64,000 bases of DNA from Bacteroidales bacterium (GCA_015061285.1 SUWW01000004.1:141540-205539); one strand, 5' to 3'; positions 28,349 through 37,596 are shown, counted from the stretch's first letter. Numbers and translations are program-made. Notes: generated by a model from the sequence alone, not told the origin.

Positions 28349-30517
28349 ATGAATAAGCGATATATTATAAAACTAACAGCTGCCTGCTCTGCTTTAGCAC
28401 TGATGTCGGTAGCTTGCACCGACTCGTTTCTCAACGAGGATTATATAGTAAAAGATAGCACAGATAGTTTCAAAACCTCTGATGGTATTGATGCTCTTGT
28501 TGTTGGTACATATCAGAAATTGAAATTCAAGTTCAATTATATCTGGGCTATCGAGTGCTACAATATGGGCACTGACGAATTTACCGATGCCAACAATACC
28601 ATGCCTGCTTGGAACTGTTATACATCTTCGCTCAATAGTAGTGAAACGGGCGCTAACCAACCTGTTTGGGATAACTATTATGGCACGGTAGAACCTGCTA
28701 ATATCATTATTGCAAATGTTCCGCAATATTACGATCAGAGTTCTTCCACTTATAACAATCGTCTTGGTGAGGGTTATTTCTTTAGAGCTTATGCTTACTT
28801 CGAACTCGTTAAGCAATTTGGTGGCGTGCCTCTCAAATTAACCCCTACTAAACCTTCTTCAAACATTGAAACATACTATACTCGTGCCTCTGAAGAGGAG
28901 TGCTACGCTCAGATAATCTCCGATTTCGAGCAAGCTTATAAACTTCTTCCTGAATCTCCTGAGGCAACAGGACGTCTTACTAAGTATGCAGCTGCCCATT
29001 TCCTTGCCAAAGCGCATCTCTTCCGTGCTTCGGAACTCTACGATTCTTGGAATTCCTCATATAAAGAAGCAGATCTTAATGCTGTTATTACTTACGGCGA
29101 TGAGGTCGTTGCCGCTCACCCGCTCTGCAATGATTTCGTTGAACTTTGGGATTATCAGAAAGCCGATGGAATCAATGAGAGTGTATCGGAAGTGGTTTTG
29201 GCTGCTCAGTTCAACGATGATGCTACGACAGTAGGTCGTTATGGTAATCAGATGCATCTCTATTATCCATCGGTTTATCAAGATATGCCTGGCACAAAGC
29301 GCGATATCTCTGGCGACCGTGAATTTTCTTACGTTTCGGCAACAGAGTACACAATGCAGGTATTCGACCGCGTTAATGATTCGCGTTTCTGGAAGTCGTT
29401 CATCACTTGCTATGGCTGTAATAATACTTCTGGAGCTCTATTTTGGGATAGTTTACAAGTAGCTCGAGGTTATGCACCCGAAGGTGTTATCTGGGATAGC
29501 AAAAAAAAGAAGTCTGTCATTGTTAATGGTAACGACACCGTTGATGCGCGACGTTATGTTGGTGGTGATGTTGCTATTAAGTATATCGTCAACAATCCTG
29601 GAGATACGCGCTACGCTCAATCAACTAATGAAAAAGACGAAACCTACAGCAACGATCCTGCACACGTTTTGAAGGATGGTGAAGCTATGGCGCAAAACTA
29701 CTTCGTGCGCTATTTCTCTGGCGAAGAGAGAAGTTGGAACATAGGAACTACACCTTCTACTGGAAATTATTACGGTATATATCCTCACAAGCGTAGTGTC
29801 GCGCTCTCTAAATTCCGCGATGGTTATAGAAATTCAATATCATCGCAGTTCGGTACACGTGATGCCATTATAGCACGTTCGGCAGACGATGTCCTCATGA
29901 TAGCCGAAGCATACGCACGCAAAGGCGAAGCAAGCAATGCGATAAAATATCTCAATATGGTACGCCAGCGTGCTGGTTATGTAGCCGGCGAGGATCGTAG
30001 TGTGCATGTTGATGGCGGTCAGGCTTATAAGAATAACACCTATTGTTCTGGCAAAGGTGGTGGCTACTCTTCCGATGGCGCTATCTATTCAGAACAGAAT
30101 ACCTACTTCGAGAGCAACAATCTCGAAGGTCAGGAAGATGCTATAAATGCAACCGAGAGTAAATCGGCAATGCTCATCAATTCTCTCGACGATATTTACA
30201 ACTCAGAGGTCGATGCTCCTATCTATGAGGCACTTGGCGTAACAAGCGATGCAGATAAACTCCTTTGCTTCATATTGAACGAGCGTACTCGTGAACTTAT
30301 TGGTGAGAGTCATCGTTGGGAAGATTTGGCTCGTACCAAGACGCTTAATGCTCGTTGGTGGGCATTCAACGATGGCCAGAATCATGGTGGTGCTTTCGAT
30401 CCTGCTAAGCACTATTATCGCCCTATTCCTCAATCGTTCCTCGATGGTATTACAAATGCTTCGGGTAGCACGTTGTCGGATAGCGAAAAAGAGGCTATGC
30501 AAAATCCTGGATATTAG
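28349..30517 (+). CDS. SusD/RagB-family glycan-binding lipoprotein (pair 1)
   Basis: 722 residues from the ATG giving a lipoprotein signal (ALALMSVAC, cysteine 23). An upstream in-frame ATG overlapping the susC end gives no signal and was rejected. It has SusD features: TPR-like helices (GEGYFFRAYAYFELVKQFGG), the block RTRELIGESHRWEDLART, and the C-terminal signature MQNPGY. At over 700 residues it is longer than usual (500-600). It binds glycan at the cell surface over its SusC partner. Its last 67 coding bases and its terminator recur as a diverged copy at 33852-33990. Confidence 0.94.
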   Translation: MNKRYIIKLTAACSALALMSVACTDSFLNEDYIVKDSTDSFKTSDGIDALVVGTYQKLKFKFNYIWAIECYNMGTDEFTDANNTMPAWNCYTSSLNSSETGANQPVWDNYYGTVEPANIIIANVPQYYDQSSSTYNNRLGEGYFFRAYAYFELVKQFGGVPLKLTPTKPSSNIETYYTRASEEECYAQIISDFEQAYKLLPESPEATGRLTKYAAAHFLAKAHLFRASELYDSWNSSYKEADLNAVITYGDEVVAAHPLCNDFVELWDYQKADGINESVSEVVLAAQFNDDATTVGRYGNQMHLYYPSVYQDMPGTKRDISGDREFSYVSATEYTMQVFDRVNDSRFWKSFITCYGCNNTSGALFWDSLQVARGYAPEGVIWDSKKKKSVIVNGNDTVDARRYVGGDVAIKYIVNNPGDTRYAQSTNEKDETYSNDPAHVLKDGEAMAQNYFVRYFSGEERSWNIGTTPSTGNYYGIYPHKRSVALSKFRDGYRNSISSQFGTRDAIIARSADDVLMIAEAYARKGEASNAIKYLNMVRQRAGYVAGEDRSVHVDGGQAYKNNTYCSGKGGGYSSDGAIYSEQNTYFESNNLEGQEDAINATESKSAMLINSLDDIYNSEVDAPIYEALGVTSDADKLLCFILNERTRELIGESHRWEDLARTKTLNARWWAFNDGQNHGGAFDPAKHYYRPIPQSFLDGITNASGSTLSDSEKEAMQNPGY

Positions 30518-30588
30518 CATAACACACAATTATACTGTGATAGGTATTTTCTCGACCGCTGTATGTATTATGCATGCAGCGGTTTTTT
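30451..30588 (+). repeat. Direct repeat, left copy (susD1 3' end and terminator)
   Basis: 138 bases covering the last 22 codons of susD1, the stop and the terminator. My hand alignment to 33852-33990 shows about 17 differences including one indel, near 88% identity, with the first 33 bases identical. Confidence 0.9.
30555..30588 (+). terminator. Terminator after susD1
   Basis: ACCGCTGTATG pairs with CATGCAGCGGT (one G-U) around a seven-base loop, and six T follow. Confidence 0.9.
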
Positions 30589-30605
30589 GACGTTGTTTAT
30601 CTACG

Positions 30606-30613
30606 TATATTTG
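30606..30613 (+). promoter_or_regulatory. Candidate -7 box before the 124-residue protein gene
   Basis: TATATTTG matches TAnnTTTG. It ends seven bases before the ATG at 30621, so the mRNA would be leaderless or nearly so. The only -33-like TTTG (30586-30589) is 16 bases upstream, shorter than the norm. Confidence 0.35.
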
Positions 30614-30620
30614 CGCGGCT

Positions 30621-30995
30621 ATGAAATGGCTCTCTGTCATATTATCTGTTGCGCTTAGCCTCGTTATGGAGGTGTTGTTTAGCTATGTATTTACATACGA
30701 ACATAGCTACGACAACGAGAGCGCCATGCAGACCGTCTGCGCCGTAGATGCTCCTGCGGTCGATTGCGTGGTAAATATGATCGAAGTGCCCAATGTGCCT
30801 GCGGTTCGCATAAGTGACACGTTTAGCGGCAATTCGTCGTCCGTTAGGTTGTCGCGTCACTTCTTGGGTAGCCACGCCACTACCATAGAATGCGCAAAGA
30901 TTCGCAATATTCAATGCCGCGTAGTGTTCGGCAACAATGCTTTCAATCGGCAAATCGATTATAATATTTATCGGTTGCGCCGATTACTTATTTAG
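30621..30995 (+). CDS. Small exported or membrane-anchored protein of unknown function
   Basis: 124 residues with a hydrophobic N-terminal segment (LSVILSVALSLVMEVLFSYVF) that could be a signal peptide or anchor. The rest is polar and ends YNIYRLRRLLI. I recall small Bacteroidales proteins of similar shape with a hydrophobic start and a conserved RL.R.LI tail, but I cannot name a family. It is the first of three unrelated-looking genes between susD1 and the susD relic. The ATG lies only 32 bases after the susD1 terminator. Confidence 0.5.
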   Translation: MKWLSVILSVALSLVMEVLFSYVFTYEHSYDNESAMQTVCAVDAPAVDCVVNMIEVPNVPAVRISDTFSGNSSSVRLSRHFLGSHATTIECAKIRNIQCRVVFGNNAFNRQIDYNIYRLRRLLI

Positions 30996-31106
30996 CCAAT
31001 TCTATTTTCTATAATTCTGTTTTATAGACTGTTACGATGCTTGCTGATACTTGGCGTCGCAATGGTCGTGTGTGTGATTTTTAGCATAAGTATCAGAAAA
31101 ATGTAA

Positions 31107-31583
31107 ATGAAAATAGAAATGGATAACAATATAAAGAACGTCGTTTCGCAATGGAGCAACGTGATTTCGAATCGCAAAGATGCATCTAGGATTTTTTTGA
31201 ATATCGCCCTGTCTGTTTTGGGCGTTTTGATAGCTGTTATGTCGCTGATGAGCAGGTCGTTGAGTGGCGTTGCCGCTCTCTGTTGCTTGGCTGTTGGCGC
31301 AACTATCTTTGGCTTTGGACTTTGGCTTATATATAATCATAGCAGCGTTTTGTGCTACACGCCTACCGGTAGCCGCATTAGACACTATAAACGCTACGTA
31401 AATAGAAACGAGTGGAGCAAAGTGGCAAGTGAATTTGGCTTGGAACCATCGCTACCATTCGTTGGCAATGGCGAATTAATGCTCGACACGCTTACATCCG
31501 ACGATGGTAAGTTCAAAGTGTATATGGTTAGCCAATTCTTTGAGTTTGAATACAAAGTTATATTCGGTCCAGCAGAGAAATAA
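31107..31583 (+). CDS. Small integral membrane protein of unknown function
   Basis: 158 residues. A charged N terminus (KNVVSQWSNVISNRKDASR) leads to two closely spaced membrane helices at about residues 33-50 and 55-76. A cytoplasmic or periplasmic domain of 80 residues follows (WSKVASEFGLEP, VSQFFEFEYKVIFGP). An ATG four codons downstream is an alternative start. No family recognised. It is followed by a good terminator and sits in the block between the two susD-end repeats. Confidence 0.65.
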   Translation: MKIEMDNNIKNVVSQWSNVISNRKDASRIFLNIALSVLGVLIAVMSLMSRSLSGVAALCCLAVGATIFGFGLWLIYNHSSVLCYTPTGSRIRHYKRYVNRNEWSKVASEFGLEPSLPFVGNGELMLDTLTSDDGKFKVYMVSQFFEFEYKVIFGPAEK

Positions 31584-31594
31584 CCAAAATATAT

Positions 31595-31635
31595 ACTACG
31601 GAAATCATGGGTTCTCGTGGTTTCCGTAGTTTTTT
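31595..31635 (+). terminator. Terminator after the 158-residue membrane protein gene
   Basis: ACTACGGAAA pairs perfectly with TTTCCGTAGT across a 16-base loop, followed by five or six T. Confidence 0.88.
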
Positions 31636-31643
31636 AGTTAAGC

Positions 31644-31710
31644 ACACAGATTTCACAGATAGAACTGATTTTCGCAGATTCTTTGTTTTATAAATCATTA
31701 CAAATCTGCG
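31644..31710. repeat. CACAGAT-type intergenic palindromic repeat
   Basis: CACAGAT occurs twice in tandem near 31644-31660. CGCAGATT at 31673-31680 is inverted as AATCTGCG at 31703-31710. It resembles the dispersed ACAGATTTCACAGAT elements seen between genes in many bacteria. It lies just before the promoter of the next gene. Confidence 0.5.
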
Positions 31711-31727
31711 TTCTAATTACAAATGAA

Positions 31728-31735
31728 TATCTTTG
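31728..31735 (+). promoter_or_regulatory. Candidate -7 box for the 623-residue exported protein gene
   Basis: TATCTTTG matches TAnnTTTG and lies 29 bases before the ATG. No clear -33 TTG. Confidence 0.5.
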
Positions 31736-31764
31736 AGCATTATTAGTTATTCATTTTCACGTAT

Positions 31765-33636
31765 ATGAAAAAATTATTTAGCCTTTTCCTCACGTGCATT
31801 TCAGTGCTATCGACAATGGCAGACGATGGCGGTACATTATATCCTGGTGATTGGACTTACGGTAATATTTATGTAAAAAAGCCCAATTCGAGCATTGCCT
31901 TAGAAAAGGAATTTATGTATGTCTCTGGCGAGAAAATAAAAGCAGATTTCTGTTTTAGAAACACCACGGACTCTACCGTTATTGTTCCTTGCGCTTTTCC
32001 TGTTGTGATAAGAACAGATTTTTGGACTTATAACGATTCTGTTGTAATTGGAGATGAGTATAGAACAAAAACCGATTTTACTTTCTGGAAAATCTTTTTA
32101 GATAATACGAATTTTACTTACGAGACGGATAATTTGGGCTTTAGGAATAGAAAAATACCAGTAACTGAACAGGGAATCCAAGATTATGACAAAAAACTTC
32201 GTGTGCTGAACTATTCCGATTATCAATCGAAGTTTGAAATCACTAATAGTGACAATATATATAGTGGTTGTAGTATAATTCAAGATGGTAATATTGTTGA
32301 ACTGAAAAACGTTGGTATAGAGACGAATGTAAACATTCGAGAAGGTGAAGGTGGAACAAGTGTAATAGAATTAGTCTTGCATTTTTATCATGAACTAAAG
32401 TTTCCACCAAACGCCTTGTCGAAAGTTAGTGTTGAGTATGCGACTAAAACACTAAAAGAGTCCTTTTTCCTCGATTCGTGTGAGGTATATTATGATATTT
32501 CTACCGGTGGAACATGGAAGGGCGGAACAATTGGCTCGTTTGTGTTATTGACAGACTATATTATGCAAGATGCTGATACTAAAAAGGAGGTAGAAACTCT
32601 TCAAACGACACGAATAATTCCGTATAACGTATATAGTGCGCGAAACTATAAACCCAAGGGACGCTTTGTTTTTGGGGGGCATAGTAGCAATACAAATGAA
32701 GTGTATAAACGTATTTACCTCAATAGTGATCTTAGGTATATTTTGTATACAAAGCCAGATCACATATCCCTAAATAGAAATGCCAACGGAGATTTCATTC
32801 TCAATAATGAAAGAAGCAACCAGTTTGCCCCCTTTGTTGTTGATAGCGCTATAACCTTTAGCGTAAAAGAACCTTGTGTAGGACCATTTGTGGCAAATGG
32901 CTTTGTGGACGTCGATAATTCCGACAAAAACAAAGAAATGTTCTTGTACTATTATTATGGTGAAGAACCTGAAATGTTCACAATGCAGCGAGATTGTGTG
33001 TGGAATCTATATAGCCGAATAAAAACCTCAACACTAACTAATGTTGATGATGGCTGGACTAAAACGTTGAATTTCAAAGATCTTTTTCCGGCATATCCCT
33101 ATGCGGTGGCTTCTAATATCATCGATGGCTGGTATGGTTCTAACGCTAATTATGATGTGGCATTGCTACGCCCTGGTTCGTACAAATTCGAGGTGAACGA
33201 TATTTACAAAGGCGATTCTACGCAGACGGTTGGCTTGAGCCATATATGGTTTTATCCTGTAGATAAGACGTTGTTGTCGATGGTAGATGAAGATAGCGAG
33301 AGCGAAATTCCTTTGTTCTCCAATTTATGGGCGCAACTCCTAGATATTCATGTTACCGACGAAAAACCGCTATTAGGTCAAGCTGATTACGACAAGTATC
33401 TGGAAGAACGTAAGGAAGCGCAAGAAAACTTCGAAAAGTGGAAACGAGAAGATGAAGAGAGAGAAAGAATGAGAAAAGAAGAAGAACGAAAGCGTTCCCA
33501 CCCTATACAAACCGACGAAGAAACGATGCTTTCGTATGTAATTCCTATAACTGTAGGCGCAACAGCGGCGGGAGCGTTACTATTTACTGCAATATTTATT
33601 CTCAGAAAGCGTAGAAAGAATAAGCAGAAGAGATAG
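31765..33636 (+). CDS. Exported protein with C-terminal membrane anchor, DUF4424-like
   Basis: 623 residues. A signal peptide (LFSLFLTCISVLSTMA) is followed by a large extracytoplasmic beta-rich region. Near the C terminus a highly charged helix or coiled coil (EKWKREDEERERMRKEEERK) leads into one membrane helix (VIPITVGATAAGALLFTAIF) and a basic tail (LRKRRKNKQKR). The N-terminal block EFMYVSGEKIKADFCFRNTT, followed by VPCAFP, resembles DUF4424 periplasmic proteins; this is a tentative match from memory. The body faces outside the cytoplasm. Base composition looks more AT-rich than the flanking Sus genes, hinting at separate origin. Function unknown. Confidence 0.7.
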   Translation: MKKLFSLFLTCISVLSTMADDGGTLYPGDWTYGNIYVKKPNSSIALEKEFMYVSGEKIKADFCFRNTTDSTVIVPCAFPVVIRTDFWTYNDSVVIGDEYRTKTDFTFWKIFLDNTNFTYETDNLGFRNRKIPVTEQGIQDYDKKLRVLNYSDYQSKFEITNSDNIYSGCSIIQDGNIVELKNVGIETNVNIREGEGGTSVIELVLHFYHELKFPPNALSKVSVEYATKTLKESFFLDSCEVYYDISTGGTWKGGTIGSFVLLTDYIMQDADTKKEVETLQTTRIIPYNVYSARNYKPKGRFVFGGHSSNTNEVYKRIYLNSDLRYILYTKPDHISLNRNANGDFILNNERSNQFAPFVVDSAITFSVKEPCVGPFVANGFVDVDNSDKNKEMFLYYYYGEEPEMFTMQRDCVWNLYSRIKTSTLTNVDDGWTKTLNFKDLFPAYPYAVASNIIDGWYGSNANYDVALLRPGSYKFEVNDIYKGDSTQTVGLSHIWFYPVDKTLLSMVDEDSESEIPLFSNLWAQLLDIHVTDEKPLLGQADYDKYLEERKEAQENFEKWKREDEERERMRKEEERKRSHPIQTDEETMLSYVIPITVGATAAGALLFTAIFILRKRRKNKQKR

Positions 33637-33851
33637 TGGCGTAGATTAGTGTGGAGCGTAGAGGGTAAAGCGTAGTGTAGTAAGTATGTACGTTTGTAGG
33701 GCTGTCATACTATGGCAGCCGAATATCAAAAATCAGGTATAATGGACAAAATTAAGGATGAAGTGTCCGATGAAATATTTATTATCGCGGCATCAGGTGA
33801 AACGGAAATAGGCTCTGCTGGGGAGCAACTCCATGAGGAATAAGGTTGCAA
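33637..33851 (+). other. Intergenic stretch with repeat motifs and a 33-codon ORF
   Basis: It begins with a low-complexity stretch of GTAG/GTAAAG words (33641-33685). An imperfect palindrome, GGCTGTCATACTATGGCAGCC, follows at 33700-33720. An ATG at 33742 opens a 33-residue acidic frame (MDKIKDEVSDEIFI) that ends at 33843, directly before the susD relic. The short frame has no recognised homologue and may be a gene remnant. Confidence 0.4.
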
Positions 33852-33918
33852 TACAAATGCTTCGGGTAGCACGTTGTCGGATAGTGAAAAAGAGACTATG
33901 CAGAATCCAGGATATTAG
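33852..33918 (+). pseudogene. Relic of a susD gene: last 22 codons only
   Basis: The frame from 33853 reads TNASGSTLSDSEKETMQNPGY and then TAG, matching the end of SusD1 with one residue changed. Of the four coding differences, three are synonymous. The sequence upstream is unrelated, so only the tail of the gene survives. The QNPGY end is the hallmark of SusD/RagB proteins. The copy lies 376 bases before the second susC. Confidence 0.85.
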
Positions 33919-33956
33919 TATAAAACACAACTATATTGCGATAAGTATTTTTTATG

Positions 33957-33990
33957 ACCGCTGTATGCACTGCGCATGCAGCGGTTTTTT
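33957..33990 (+). terminator. Terminator retained with the susD relic
   Basis: CCGCTGTATGC pairs with GCATGCAGCGG around a very short loop, followed by six T. Compared with the susD1 terminator, the loop bases have changed so that the stem is longer. Confidence 0.85.
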
Positions 33991-34293
33991 GTTTATACAT
34001 AACACTCTTGTATAAAAATGCAGAAATTAATTAATTTTCACCTTTGTAAGAGATTCAAAATGAATGCGATATAGAAGTGCGATGTGCCGCTCAAGCTTGG
34101 TGTTATAAGTAGATATTGGCTTGAGACGTAAAAAGACATTGTTGAAAAATACTTCATAAATATGTGTTCAGTGAAAAGAATTTTGTCATTATTTTGCACT
34201 TGTAAACAGTATAGTTTGAAGAACCCTTTTGGAGAACGCTATTGAAACCCTTTATAGTTAACATAATTACAAACAATCAAAACTTTTTTGGGA
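33991..34293 (+). promoter_or_regulatory. Leader region of the second susC operon
   Basis: 303 bases without a gene. TATAGTTTG at 34210-34218 is close to, but one base longer than, the TAnnTTTG consensus, with TTTTG about 18 bases upstream. It would place the start point some 70 bases before susC2. No operator or anti-sigma gene is evident nearby. Confidence 0.35.
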
Positions 34294-37200
34294 ATGAGAA
34301 GAACTATTTCTATGTGTCTTCCTTTGAAGACGTATTTGCTCTGTTTCCTCCTGACTTTAGGGCTATTGTGTGTGCCATTCACATCGAAAGCCCAAGAATC
34401 AAGAAGCATTAGTGGCAAGGTGTCCGATAGTGAAGGACAGCCAATCGTTGGTGCAGCGGTGGTCATAAAAGGTACCACCATAGGCACTACTACCGATTTC
34501 GATGGTAATTACAATTTGGCTAACGTGCCTTCGGACGCAACGTTGCTTTTTTCGTGTCTTGGCTACAACGAAGAAGAGATTGCAGTCAATGGACAATCTA
34601 CACTTAATGTATCGATGCTTGAAAGCCTCGAAATGCTAGGCGATATTGTGGTCGTAGGTTTCGGTACACAGAAGAAGGTGAACCTTACGGGTGCCGTTGC
34701 CGTGGTCAATGGCGACGAATTATCGCAACGTCCTGTTACTACCGCCACACAAGCTTTGCAAGGTATGGTGCCAGGTTTGCAGATTGCATCGAGCAGTGGT
34801 GCACTCGATAGCAACCCAAGCATCAATGTGCGTGGTACGGCTACCATTGGTCAGGGTACAAGTGGCTCACCGCTCATACTTATCGATGGCTCGGAGGGCG
34901 ATATTAACACCCTCAACCCTCAAGATATTGAGAGTATAAGCGTATTGAAAGATGCTGCTGCAAGTTCTATTTATGGTTCTCGTGCTCCATTTGGTGTCAT
35001 ACTTATAACTACTAAGAGTGGTAAAGAAGGTAAAGCGGTAATCAACTACAACAACAGTTTCCGCTTCAACAGCCTCATCCGCGAAAAGCACATGATGAAC
35101 TCTGTAGATTTTGCTGCATGGGTTAACGATACGCATGTCAACGGAGGTGATGGCCCATTCTTCAATTCAGATCGTATGATTTCTATTGAGATATATCGTA
35201 ATGCCGAGAAGGTGTCGAATGGAGTGCGCCGATACAATGGTCAAAATATATATGCCTTTGGATTAGATCTTGATCCTTATACAGTACCAGACGAAAACGG
35301 TAAGGTAAAATCGTTTGATGGCTATGCTAATGGTATCGATGATGTAGATTGGTACGATGTAATATATAAGAATACAACCTTTGCGCAGGAGCATAACTTG
35401 AGCATCAGCGGTGGTAAGGATGAACTCAAATACTACACCTCGTTCAACTACTTGAACAACGAAGGCTTTATGCGTTTGGCTACCGATAAGTTCACTCGTT
35501 TTGCTGCAACGGCCAAGGTTAGCAGCCAAGTGCGCGAATGGCTCCGCTTGGGCTATAGCATGCGTTGGACTCGCACCGACTATGAGCGTCCATCTGCTAT
35601 GACCGATGGCCTCTACAACGATATGACCCGCCAAGGTTGGCCAGTGTTGCCTCTCTACGATCCTTATGGTAACTACTATAGCTCTCCTTCGCCTGCTCTC
35701 GGTCTTGCTACCAAAGGTAAAGACACCAAGCAGCGCGATTTGCTCAACCACAACGTAACGGTCGTAGTTGAACCTATCGAGAAATGGAAGACTCACTTCG
35801 ACTTCAACTATCGCACCGACAATGCTACTCGCCATTGGGATAGCTTCGTAACTTATAACCACGATATCATCAAAAATGAACCTTATGCATACGACAAAGG
35901 TTCGAACATTCACGAAGATTTGTTCAAAGAGAACTATATCAACTTCCAAGCTTATTCTGAATACGATTTTTCGCTCGGTACAAGCAACAACTTCCATGTT
36001 ATGGCAGGTTTCCAAACCGAGCAAGCTAAGAAGGTGGAATTCGGTTTGCAGCGTGATGGCGTACTCGACCCCAGTAAGCCTGAAGTTGACCTTACCTCTG
36101 GCTTGAGCTTCGATGGCGATGCTATTGTTCCAAGCGTGAATGGTGCTCGCAACCAATGGCAAACGGCTGGTTTCTTCGGTCGCTTGAACTATAACTATGA
36201 AGAGCGTTATCTCTTCGAGTTCAACCTCCGTCGCGATGGTACTTCGCGTTTCCGCACAAACCGCATGTGGAAGACCTTCCCATCAACATCACTTGGTTGG
36301 AACATCGCTCACGAAGATTTCTGGGAATCGCTTGCTGACGTTTGCGGCACTCTCAAACTCCGTGCTTCTTATGGCCAACTTGGTAACCAAAATACCAACA
36401 ACTGGTATCAGACCTACCAAACTATTAGCTACAACGCAGCCAATGGTACATGGCTCCAAAATGGCAAAAAGCCTAACGTCACAAGCGCTCCAGGCCTCAT
36501 CTCTACAAGCCTTACTTGGGAACGCGTAGTTAGCTACGACCTCGGTCTCGACTTCGGATTCTTCGATAACCGTTTGAAAGGTAGCGCCGACTTCTTCATT
36601 CGTGATACTAAAGATATGGTTGGTAACGCGCCTGAACTTCCTGCTGTGCTTGGTACTGCAGTCCCTGTTACCAACAACACCGACCTCCGCACCCATGGTT
36701 GGGAACTACAACTTAGCTGGAACGACCATTTCGATAATGGCTTCAACTATGGCGTAACATTCAACCTCTCCGATTCGCGTACTAAGATTACTCGTTACCC
36801 GAACAATCCAACTAAGAGCATAAGTACTTATATAGAAGGTCAGTACACCAACGAGATTTGGGGCTTCGAAACGGTTGGTATTGCTCAGTCGAACGACGAG
36901 ATGAATGCTCACCTTGCTAAAGCCGATCAAAGTACAATAGGCGACAAGTGGGCTGCTGGTGATATTATGTATGCCGACATCAATGGTGATGGCAAAGTAA
37001 GTCGTGGCGCTCAAACCTTGTCAGACCACGGCGACCTCAAGGTTATTGGTAACAGCACACCTCGCTTCCTCACAGGTCTCGACATCAACGCAAGCTTCAA
37101 AGGCTTCGACTTCCGTGCGTTCTTCCAAGGCGTACTCAAACGCGACTATAGCACAGGTTCAAACTGGGGCGGTGGCAAAGAGTATATGTTTGGTGCTACT

Positions 37201-37596
37201 GCCAGCGGTGTTTGGTGGTGCGCAGGTTTGACAGATGTAAAAGACTACTACCGCGACGAGAACTCTTGGTCGGTTCAGAATGGTTATATGGACGTTAACA
37301 AAGGGGCCAACTTGCCTCGTCCTCTCTATAGTGATAAGAACTTGCAAGAGCAGACCAAATATCTCCTCAACGCAGCTTATATGCGCTTGAAGAATATTCA
37401 ACTCGGCTACACCTTGCCAGAAGAGATTGTTAGCAAATGGAGCCTCAGCAACGTTCGTATCTTCGTGTCTGGCGAAAACATCTTTACCATTACGAGCATG
37501 CCAGATCAGTTCGATCCAGAGACTATCGGTACCGACCACAACAATGGTTATCCACTTTCGCGCACATTCGCTTTTGGTGTCAATCTAACGTTCTAA
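34294..37596 (+). CDS. SusC/RagA-family TonB-dependent outer-membrane transporter (pair 2)
   Basis: 1100 residues. A TTG two codons upstream is in frame, but the ATG at 34294 is preferred. The signal peptide is YLLCFLLTLGLLCVPFTSKAQ. A carboxypeptidase-regulatory-like domain (ISGKVSDSEGQPIVGAAVVI) and the plug motif VVVGFGTQKKVNLTGAVAVV precede the barrel, which ends FGVNLTF. It pairs with the SusD-like protein 18 bases downstream. There are no glycoside hydrolase or regulator genes next to this pair, so its substrate cannot be guessed. It lies downstream of the susD relic, which suggests repeated rearrangement of Sus genes here. Confidence 0.95.
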   Translation: MRRTISMCLPLKTYLLCFLLTLGLLCVPFTSKAQESRSISGKVSDSEGQPIVGAAVVIKGTTIGTTTDFDGNYNLANVPSDATLLFSCLGYNEEEIAVNGQSTLNVSMLESLEMLGDIVVVGFGTQKKVNLTGAVAVVNGDELSQRPVTTATQALQGMVPGLQIASSSGALDSNPSINVRGTATIGQGTSGSPLILIDGSEGDINTLNPQDIESISVLKDAAASSIYGSRAPFGVILITTKSGKEGKAVINYNNSFRFNSLIREKHMMNSVDFAAWVNDTHVNGGDGPFFNSDRMISIEIYRNAEKVSNGVRRYNGQNIYAFGLDLDPYTVPDENGKVKSFDGYANGIDDVDWYDVIYKNTTFAQEHNLSISGGKDELKYYTSFNYLNNEGFMRLATDKFTRFAATAKVSSQVREWLRLGYSMRWTRTDYERPSAMTDGLYNDMTRQGWPVLPLYDPYGNYYSSPSPALGLATKGKDTKQRDLLNHNVTVVVEPIEKWKTHFDFNYRTDNATRHWDSFVTYNHDIIKNEPYAYDKGSNIHEDLFKENYINFQAYSEYDFSLGTSNNFHVMAGFQTEQAKKVEFGLQRDGVLDPSKPEVDLTSGLSFDGDAIVPSVNGARNQWQTAGFFGRLNYNYEERYLFEFNLRRDGTSRFRTNRMWKTFPSTSLGWNIAHEDFWESLADVCGTLKLRASYGQLGNQNTNNWYQTYQTISYNAANGTWLQNGKKPNVTSAPGLISTSLTWERVVSYDLGLDFGFFDNRLKGSADFFIRDTKDMVGNAPELPAVLGTAVPVTNNTDLRTHGWELQLSWNDHFDNGFNYGVTFNLSDSRTKITRYPNNPTKSISTYIEGQYTNEIWGFETVGIAQSNDEMNAHLAKADQSTIGDKWAAGDIMYADINGDGKVSRGAQTLSDHGDLKVIGNSTPRFLTGLDINASFKGFDFRAFFQGVLKRDYSTGSNWGGGKEYMFGATASGVWWCAGLTDVKDYYRDENSWSVQNGYMDVNKGANLPRPLYSDKNLQEQTKYLLNAAYMRLKNIQLGYTLPEEIVSKWSLSNVRIFVSGENIFTITSMPDQFDPETIGTDHNNGYPLSRTFAFGVNLTF

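Larger units (their letters stand above)
33852..33990 (+). repeat. Direct repeat, right copy (susD relic and its terminator)
   Basis: Partner of 30451-30588, in the same orientation, about 3.4 kb away. The two copies bracket the three unknown genes. Confidence 0.9.

Noticed and set aside
30603..30995. Insertion sequence or transposon carrying the 30.6-33.6 kb genes
   Set aside because: No transposase, terminal inverted repeats or short target duplication was seen. The flanking repeat is susD 3' sequence, which fits recombination between paralogues better.
33742..33843. 33-codon ORF as a confident gene
   Set aside because: Too short, no recognisable signal or family, and it abuts a pseudogene junction. 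It is mentioned only as part of the spacer.
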